Below are positions 1-4,150 of a DNA stretch of 6,547 nucleotides, piece by piece. The notes under the pieces were generated by a model. The model was not told the DNA's origin and searched no databases. It saw nothing but the letters and a program-made list of their open reading frames with translations. The position numbers and the translations under genes are program-made. Numbering within the stretch: the stretch's first letter is position 1; each line of letters begins with the position of its first letter. This DNA is from Acidobacteriaceae bacterium (GTDB taxonomy: Bacteria > Acidobacteriota > Terriglobia > Bryobacterales > Bryobacteraceae): contig JAFAQG010000160.1 in assembly GCA_019246575.1 (NCBI GenBank), positions 1 to 6,547 on the forward strand. The letters run 5' to 3'.

Positions 1-1
1 C

Positions 2-433
2 GATCCGCAAAATGCGACCAAGCGCCTGAAGCTATTCATCGCAACGAAATCCATCGCGCTTGAATACGATGAGCGCATCCGCCCGGCTAATGGCTTGTCC
101 TCCGGCGGGAAGATCACGTTACTTCCGGGCTTGAGCAGCGCCGAGGAGTTTTCGGTTCTTGTCCACGAGACGGCACACGAACTGCTCCATCGTGGCGAGC
201 GGCGCAGCCAAACCAATCACATAGTCCGCGAGACCGAAGCCGAAGCCGTGGCGTTCGTGGTTTCCACCGCTATCGGACTCGATCCCGGCTCTTCCAGCAG
301 CGATTACATCCAGCTTCACTCGGGCGACAAGGCGACGCTCGCCGAATCGCTCGGGTTTGTGCAACGAACGGCCGCCGAAATTCTGAATGCCATCCTGCCC
401 GAAGATCCGGCGGCAAACCTTTCCACCTTCTAA
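2..433 (+). CDS. ArdC-type antirestriction / zinc metallopeptidase protein, C-terminal part (5' end outside window)
   Basis: The frame is open from base 2 to the TAA at 431-433, giving 143 codons; the TTG at 95 is internal and not the real start. Counting from base 2, an HExxH zinc site (HETAH, residues 55-59) sits in a hydrophobic helix. It is followed by an acidic helix (ETEAEAVAF, about 77-85) that would supply the third metal ligand, the usual gluzincin layout. The downstream stretch with SSDYI and a helix ending in ILNAILP resembles the C-terminal domain of ArdC-like proteins. In that family an N-terminal ssDNA-binding domain, which would lie upstream of this window, precedes the metallopeptidase domain; the proteins protect incoming plasmid DNA from restriction. 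Only 20 bases separate the stop from the next start, so it is probably co-transcribed with the ParB gene. An ImmA/IrrE-like peptidase is the main alternative. Confidence 0.75.
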   Translation, partial: DPQNATKRLKLFIATKSIALEYDERIRPANGLSSGGKITLLPGLSSAEEFSVLVHETAHELLHRGERRSQTNHIVRETEAEAVAFVVSTAIGLDPGSSSSDYIQLHSGDKATLAESLGFVQRTAAEILNAILPEDPAANLSTF

Positions 434-445
434 CCCAAATTTCAC

Positions 446-451
446 AAGGAG
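446..451 (+). promoter_or_regulatory. Shine-Dalgarno sequence of the ParB gene
   Basis: AAGGAG lies 2 bases before the ATG at 454 and 8 bases before the ATG at 460. The spacing favours 460 as the true start, which would remove the first two residues of the longer reading. Confidence 0.6.
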
Positions 452-453
452 AC

Positions 454-1833
454 ATGAACATGCAAGCCATACAGAATTCGTCTATTCAGACTTCCAGTTA
501 TCGCGATCTGCGACTCTCGCACTTACAGGAATCGCCGTTCAATCCGCGCAAGCGCTTCGAGCAAACGAGCTTAGAAGAGCTGGCGCAAAGCATCCGTGCA
601 CAGGGCGTGCTTGCCCCCTTGCTCGTCCGGGAATTAGAACCCGAACGCTTCGAGATCGTCGCAGGCTCGCGGAGATTCCGCGCCTCGCAAATCGCAGGCT
701 TAGAGCAACTGCCGGTACGGATTGTCACTCTATCCGATGCCGAAGCGCAGCTTGCCATGGCTGTGGAGAACCTGCAAAGGGAAGACGTCCATCCGCTCGA
801 AGAAGCACGCGCGTTTGCGAGTCTTGTACAGCAGCAGTATGACATCGCAACCATTGCGGCCAAGGTAGGCCGCAGCGAACGTTTCCTTGCCGAGCGCATC
901 CGGTTGAACGAACTGATTCCGGCGGTTGCCGATGCCTTCCTCGAAGACAAGATTACTGTTGGACACGCTCTGTTGATTGCGAAGCTTCTCGCTTCCCAGC
1001 AGCCCGAAGCTTTCAATGCGGCGTTCCGCAGAATGTGGACCACTCAGGGCGATACGCAAAGCTTGGTACCGGTGAAAGAACTTGCAAGCTGGATCGAAAC
1101 CAATATTCTGCTCGATCTGGCGGCGGCTGCATTTGATCGTCACGATGGTTCATTGCTTCCGGAAGCGGGAAGCTGTGATGATTGCCCGAAACGAACCGGA
1201 GCGAACACGCTCTTATTTCCCGGCGAAGCTCCCGATTCGTGCTTGGATAAGCAATGTTATGCGGCGAAAACCGACCGGCATATCGCGCGTGCGCTCGAAC
1301 AGAAGCCGGAGTTAGTGCAAATCTCGTCGTCGTGGGGTTCACGCAACGGCGGTCCGATCGGGCGTAACCGGTATGTGGAACTAACGCTTTCGAAAAATGG
1401 CAATGTATCAAAAGCGGCGCAAAAGCGCTGTTCGCATCTGACGAAGGGCATCGTCGTAGATGGCGGCTCGCGGGGCCAGATCCTGACGATCTGCGCCGAG
1501 CCAAGTTGCACGGTTCATCACACGCAAGCGCAGCAATCCCAGCAAGCCGCCGAGAAAGCGCGCCAGGAGCAACGGAAGCAAAATGAAAAGCGCAAACTTG
1601 AACTCACGACTCGGCATCGCGTGCTGGCGGCCGTGCTCGCCAAAGTTTCCGCGCCGCTCTCGAAGCCCGATCTCATCCTGATCGCAACGGCGTTGCTAGA
1701 ACGCTTGATACCCGATTACGCGCATTCCCTCGCTGTTCGGCACAAGCTGGTCGCCAGCGAAGACCAGGCAAGATCGGCGAATCATACGCGACTAATCAAA
1801 GAGCACCTAAAACGCTCGATGATCGCGGGCTGA
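454..1833 (+). CDS. ParB/RepB/Spo0J-family partition protein, main part (frameshifted near its 3' end)
   Basis: ParB proteins bind parS-like DNA, and many use CTP to form sliding clamps for plasmid or chromosome segregation. In the 459-aa reading, the N-terminal ParB nucleotide-binding domain spans about 16-120. It holds NPRK (30-33), GSRRFRA (71-77, the place of the classical GERRxRA triphosphate loop, with Ser for Glu) and ENLQREDVHPLEEA (105-118). A helix-turn-helix follows at about 129-156 (IATIAAKVGRSERFLAERI). Two cysteine/histidine clusters come next, C241/C244/C263/C268 and C326/H328/C347/C352/H355/H356, which could bind zinc; chromosomal ParB lacks these, while ParB-like proteins of mobile elements can carry such inserts. 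A charged Gln/Lys/Arg-rich helix spans 358-385. The start at 460 is preferred on Shine-Dalgarno spacing. The reading ends at TGA 1831-1833, but coding sense continues in the -1 frame to 2063, so the intended protein is about 536 aa. Confidence 0.85.
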   Translation: MNMQAIQNSSIQTSSYRDLRLSHLQESPFNPRKRFEQTSLEELAQSIRAQGVLAPLLVRELEPERFEIVAGSRRFRASQIAGLEQLPVRIVTLSDAEAQLAMAVENLQREDVHPLEEARAFASLVQQQYDIATIAAKVGRSERFLAERIRLNELIPAVADAFLEDKITVGHALLIAKLLASQQPEAFNAAFRRMWTTQGDTQSLVPVKELASWIETNILLDLAAAAFDRHDGSLLPEAGSCDDCPKRTGANTLLFPGEAPDSCLDKQCYAAKTDRHIARALEQKPELVQISSSWGSRNGGPIGRNRYVELTLSKNGNVSKAAQKRCSHLTKGIVVDGGSRGQILTICAEPSCTVHHTQAQQSQQAAEKARQEQRKQNEKRKLELTTRHRVLAAVLAKVSAPLSKPDLILIATALLERLIPDYAHSLAVRHKLVASEDQARSANHTRLIKEHLKRSMIAG

Positions 1834-2063
1834 GCCGGTTCCTGATCGAGACCTCGCTCATCGATTCGGCCACAAACCCGTACGTGGAAGACAAGCTACT
1901 CGACGCCGCGGCGAAGCGCTATCGGATCGATGTTAAGAAGATCGCCGAAACGCTAGCCGCGGAATTCGCCGCGAAGCAAAAGAAGCGGGAAGAGCGCAGA
2001 ACGACCGCCACCCCACAAGCGCAACAAGGCAAGGCGCGGAAGAACACGAAACCGAAAAGCTGA
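1830..2063 (+). pseudogene. Displaced C-terminal end of the ParB protein, in the -1 frame
   Basis: Reading from CTG at 1830 gives 77 codons up to the TGA at 2061-2063. It begins LSRFLIETSLIDSA, contains DKLLDAAAKRYRIDVKKIAE, and ends in a Lys/Arg-rich tail (AKQKKREERR, then GKARKNTKPKS). The text is amphipathic and protein-like, has no plausible start codon or Shine-Dalgarno sequence of its own, and joins smoothly to the preceding frame as ...SMIAG-LSRFLIE.... A single lost base in the run GCGGGC(C)TGAGC would explain the break. A real mutation, a sequencing or assembly error, or a -1 ribosomal slip at GGC before the TGA are all possible. The basic tail probably adds non-specific DNA binding. 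Confidence refers to the stretch being coding sequence of the same gene. Confidence 0.75.
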
Positions 2064-2085
2064 TCACAGTTCGCAACCCGGAAAT

Positions 2086-2127
2086 GGGCATTCGGCGCGC
2101 CTCTATATACACGGCGCGCTAGTGCCC
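2086..2127. repeat. Bulged inverted repeat (hairpin) between the ParB gene and the primase unit
   Basis: GGGCATT (2086-2092) pairs with AGTGCCC (2121-2127), and GGCGCGCC (2094-2101) pairs with GGCGCGCT (2113-2120). This makes 15 base pairs, two of them G-T/G-U, interrupted only by an unpaired C at 2093. The 11-base loop TCTATATACAC (2102-2112) is AT-rich. No T-run follows, so it is not a standard intrinsic terminator. It starts 23 bases after the displaced ParB reading frame ends and stops 15 bases before the zinc-ribbon start. Possible roles are a leader-RNA structure, a ParB or primase binding site, a single-strand initiation hairpin, or a symmetrical operator; the sequence alone does not decide. 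Confidence 0.65.
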
Positions 2128-2142
2128 GCATGGGAGTGAGCA

Positions 2143-2319
2143 ATGAGGACAACTTCAGCTTGTGCACAGTGTGTGTGCGGTTTGTACTTCGAGACGCCAG
2201 AACGGGAGCTTACCTGCCCAAACTGCAAACGACTGATCGTGTTGGAGTGGGGCGCAACTGACGAGGATGCCCGTCCGGAGACTTCCGATGGAGCGAGCAA
2301 AGCGGAGGTGGCGGCATGA
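2143..2319 (+). CDS. Small zinc-ribbon protein, 58 aa, coupled to the primase gene
   Basis: The ATG at 2143 is preceded by GGGAG (2132-2136) at 6 bases and opens 58 codons ending at TGA 2317-2319. Near the N-terminus are CAQC plus one further Cys (C7, C10, C12), and CPNC follows at residues 25-28. This is the pair of cysteine knuckles of a zinc ribbon, with an aromatic/hydrophobic strand (GLYFET) between them and LIVLEW after. The remaining ~20 residues are acidic, Ala-rich and probably disordered. The stop overlaps the next start as ATGA, so the two proteins are likely made together. I do not recognise a named family. A zinc ribbon beside a primase suggests nucleic-acid or primase binding, but that is inference from position. 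Confidence 0.75.
   Translation: MRTTSACAQCVCGLYFETPERELTCPNCKRLIVLEWGATDEDARPETSDGASKAEVAA
2304..2310 (+). promoter_or_regulatory. Strong Shine-Dalgarno sequence of the primase gene
   Basis: GGAGGTG lies inside the last codons of the zinc-ribbon gene. Seven bases separate its GGAGG core from the ATG at 2316, which fixes that start and supports translational coupling through the ATGA overlap. Confidence 0.75.
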
Positions 2320-3161
2320 TCCGGGTTCCCTCGGAATTGACCCAACACAAGCAATGGGTGCTGTGGCGCCGCGTCCAAGTGAATGGGCGGACGACAAAGA
2401 TGCCGATTTCGGCATGGAGTGGGAGAGCGGCGGCGTGCCACAAGCCGCAAACGTGGACCACGTTCCAGCATGTTTGTGCTGCGCTCAAGCGGTTCAGGCC
2501 CGATGGTATCGGGTTCGTGTTCACCGATGCCGATCCGTTCTGTGGAATCGACCTGGACAAGTGCCGCGAGAGGAATGGACGGATAAAGGAGGAAAGTTTC
2601 GAACTGATTCACCGAATGGGCAGCTACACCGAGATTTCACCGTCGGGTGACGGCGTGCACATCATCATCAGGGCCGAACTCGCTAGTGCCGGCCGACGGA
2701 TGGATGGGCTTGAAGTCTATGCTTCGGGCCGATACTTCACGATGACCGGGAGGCACTTGGCCGGGACACCGAAAAATATTGAGGAACGACAGAACGAGCT
2801 CGATACTTTACTGAAAGAGCGCTTTCCACCCGAGCCGGACAGAGCCGAACTGAGTGTAACGCCGGCTCTCGCCTTACCGGATGCTGCGCTGATTGAAAAG
2901 GCACTCAACGCAAGGAGTGGTTCTCGGTTTAGGAAACTTTGGTACGGCGATACATCAGATTATGACGGCGATCATAGCCGTGCCGATGCCGCGCTTTGCC
3001 GGATGCTGTCATTCTGGACCGGCGGAGACCGAGAACGCGTTGACCGGCTCTTCAGAATGTCCGGTTTAATGCGTGAAAAGTGGGACCGACGAACCGGGCG
3101 GGATACCTACGGAGCTCGGACCATTCAAATGAGCGGCGGCCGGCAAGACCGAGTTGCTTGA
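2316..3161 (+). CDS. NrS-1 polymerase-like archaeo-eukaryotic primase (AEP) with helix-bundle domain, no helicase
   Basis: This 281-aa protein begins with the WVLWR...KMPIS pattern of phage/plasmid primase-polymerases (residues 14-33). It then has TW..F (46-50), GIGFVFT (64-70) and GIDLD (77-81), whose D79 and D81 are the expected metal-binding pair. SPSGDGVH (108-115) gives the Ser...His motif, and GLEVYASGRYFTMTG (131-145) supplies a further acidic residue, E133. A variable linker (about 150-190) leads to a C-terminal helix bundle (about 192-270) with LWYGDTSDYDGDHSRADAAL and REKWDRR, like the HBD of NrS-1 polymerase. Family members made of these domains synthesise primers and DNA; NrS-1 itself continues into a superfamily 3-type helicase, which is absent here. 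Translation should depend on the strong Shine-Dalgarno sequence and the ATGA overlap with the zinc-ribbon gene. It could act as replication primase of the element or as a repair polymerase. Confidence 0.85.
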   Translation: MIRVPSELTQHKQWVLWRRVQVNGRTTKMPISAWSGRAAACHKPQTWTTFQHVCAALKRFRPDGIGFVFTDADPFCGIDLDKCRERNGRIKEESFELIHRMGSYTEISPSGDGVHIIIRAELASAGRRMDGLEVYASGRYFTMTGRHLAGTPKNIEERQNELDTLLKERFPPEPDRAELSVTPALALPDAALIEKALNARSGSRFRKLWYGDTSDYDGDHSRADAALCRMLSFWTGGDRERVDRLFRMSGLMREKWDRRTGRDTYGARTIQMSGGRQDRVA

Positions 3162-3194
3162 TCCACCCTCCTGTAGCGTTTCCCCTGGCATAAA

Positions 3195-3671
3195 CTACCT
3201 CAAAAACGTCTCGCCGCGTCTGCGATACTCCGCTACGTCCTTCAATCGCCGCCGTTGAGATTCCGCTAGCGGGATTTCAATAGCCGAAGGAAGCGGCACC
3301 CAGGCCGCTTCCTTCGATTCATCGTCAATTTTCAGCTCCCCGGATTCGATCTCAGCCGCATAAACCAGCGTAAATTCCCGCCGCACCTCTCCGTCGCTAT
3401 AGGCGATCAAAATGTGCGGGTCGGTGTATGTGCCAATAAGACCTGTGATTCGGATATTGAGTCCAGTCTCTTCGCGCACTTCGCGAACGGCGCAGTCGGC
3501 CAATGACTCGCCGTAATCCAACGTGCCGCCGGGCATCGTCCATTTGTCATTGTCTTTCCGAAGAAGAAGCAAAATATTCCCATTCGAATCGAACAATGCA
3601 ACCGCTGCCGCGGGTCGAATCGAATTGGGCTTCGGGGCTTCCGGATCGTAATAATAATCGCGTCGTGGCAT
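3195..3671 (-). CDS. Nudix hydrolase, 158 aa
   Basis: Nudix enzymes cleave nucleoside diphosphates linked to another moiety, usually with Mg2+. The full signature Gx5Ex7REVxEExGL is present at residues 49-71 (G49, E55, R63, E64, E67, E68, G70), so the catalytic site looks intact. The preceding strand (ILLLLRK) and WTMPGGTLDYGES are typical. The start at 3671 (MPRRDYYY) is chosen because a longer reading to 3839 would overlap the cupin gene with Arg-rich text that looks non-coding. Only 10 bases separate it from the cupin stop; GGAAG, 2 bases before the ATG, is a weak Shine-Dalgarno sequence, so coupling is likely. The substrate cannot be deduced; nucleotide-pool cleaning, nucleotide sugars and ADP-ribose are all open. 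It converges with the primase gene across 33 bases. Confidence 0.85.
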   Translation of the reverse strand: MPRRDYYYDPEAPKPNSIRPAAAVALFDSNGNILLLLRKDNDKWTMPGGTLDYGESLADCAVREVREETGLNIRITGLIGTYTDPHILIAYSDGEVRREFTLVYAAEIESGELKIDDESKEAAWVPLPSAIEIPLAESQRRRLKDVAEYRRRGETFLR

Positions 3672-3681
3672 AGCTTCCGTT

Positions 3682-4110
3682 CTAATCCGTGATCGGTTCG
3701 TGAAACCAAGCCTCCACTTCGGGAGTTGTCTCCACTGGCACCTTGTCGTTTCCGGGCGGAACCTTGATGAACAGGATCTGCGTGCCTGGCGCCGACTTCT
3801 GCGCGTAAACAACGCCTGGTTCGATTGCGTAAAAATCACCTTTGCGAAATATGTGCTCCTCGCCGGTGGTCATATCCAAATATGCCGTCAGGCCCGATGT
3901 CATGTATTGAAATTCGAATGCTTGTGTGTGCCTATGAGGAGCTTCCACTTTGGCTTCGGCTTCATAACGCGTGATGCCGATCTCAATCAATGAGTTCGGA
4001 ATGTGGTGAAGCCTCTGTGGCTTCTGTAGATTCCCTACCACGTACTGGCGCGTAACGTTTTGAAGCGCCTGGTTTATTTCTTCTGTGCTGATTTTTAATA
4101 TTTTGGGCAT
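3682..4110 (-). CDS. Small single-domain cupin protein, 142 aa
   Basis: This is a one-domain beta-barrel protein. Cupin motif 1 is visible as HRHTQAFEFQYMTSG (59-73), with metal ligands H59, H61 and E66 and the closing G73. Motif 2 is GDFYAIEPGVVY (91-102), where the usual fourth ligand, His, is replaced by Tyr (Y102). Metal binding may therefore be altered, or the protein may bind a ligand without catalysis. Length is normal for a stand-alone cupin, and there is no signal peptide or membrane segment. The only start in frame is the ATG at 4110; it lacks a clear Shine-Dalgarno sequence. The gene lies 40 bases after the STAND gene and 10 before the Nudix gene, on the same strand. Possible roles include sugar isomerase-like, dioxygenase-like or small-molecule sensor; none can be preferred. 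Confidence 0.8.
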   Translation of the reverse strand: MPKILKISTEEINQALQNVTRQYVVGNLQKPQRLHHIPNSLIEIGITRYEAEAKVEAPHRHTQAFEFQYMTSGLTAYLDMTTGEEHIFRKGDFYAIEPGVVYAQKSAPGTQILFIKVPPGNDKVPVETTPEVEAWFHEPITD

Positions 4111-4150
4111 AGAGGTTCTGTTGCGATCCGCGCTGCGCGTCGCTACTGCG

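Noticed and set aside
498..1043. Long minus-strand open frames opposite the ParB gene (also 730-1143 and 1013-1504)
   Set aside because: Their products are rich in Ser, Arg and Cys with no domain, and they lie fully antisense to a recognisable gene. They are shadows of its codon use.
2104..2109. TATATA as a -10 promoter element
   Set aside because: No TTGACA-like -35 lies 16-18 bases upstream, and the bases form the loop of the hairpin; not enough to call a promoter.
2130..2261. Alternative small frame from the ATG at 2130 (MGVSNEDNF...)
   Set aside because: It overlaps the zinc-ribbon gene in another frame, has no Shine-Dalgarno sequence at good distance, and shows no motif, whereas the 2143 frame has paired CxxC knuckles and an ATGA overlap.
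3162..3194. Bidirectional terminator between the convergent primase and Nudix genes
   Set aside because: No inverted repeat of useful length or T-run could be found in these 33 bases.
3672..3839. Longer N-terminus for the Nudix protein, starting at 3839
   Set aside because: The extra 56 residues are Arg/Ser-rich, overlap the cupin coding region in another frame, and do not resemble Nudix N-termini; the ATG at 3671 fits the family.
4123..4143. Possible hairpin between the STAND stop and the cupin start (GCGA, CGCG / CGCG, TCGC)
   Set aside because: It has eight pairs in two short blocks with a 2-base bulge and a 3-base loop, in GC-rich repeats of CG. There is no T-tract in either direction, so it is too weak to call as a terminator or regulator.
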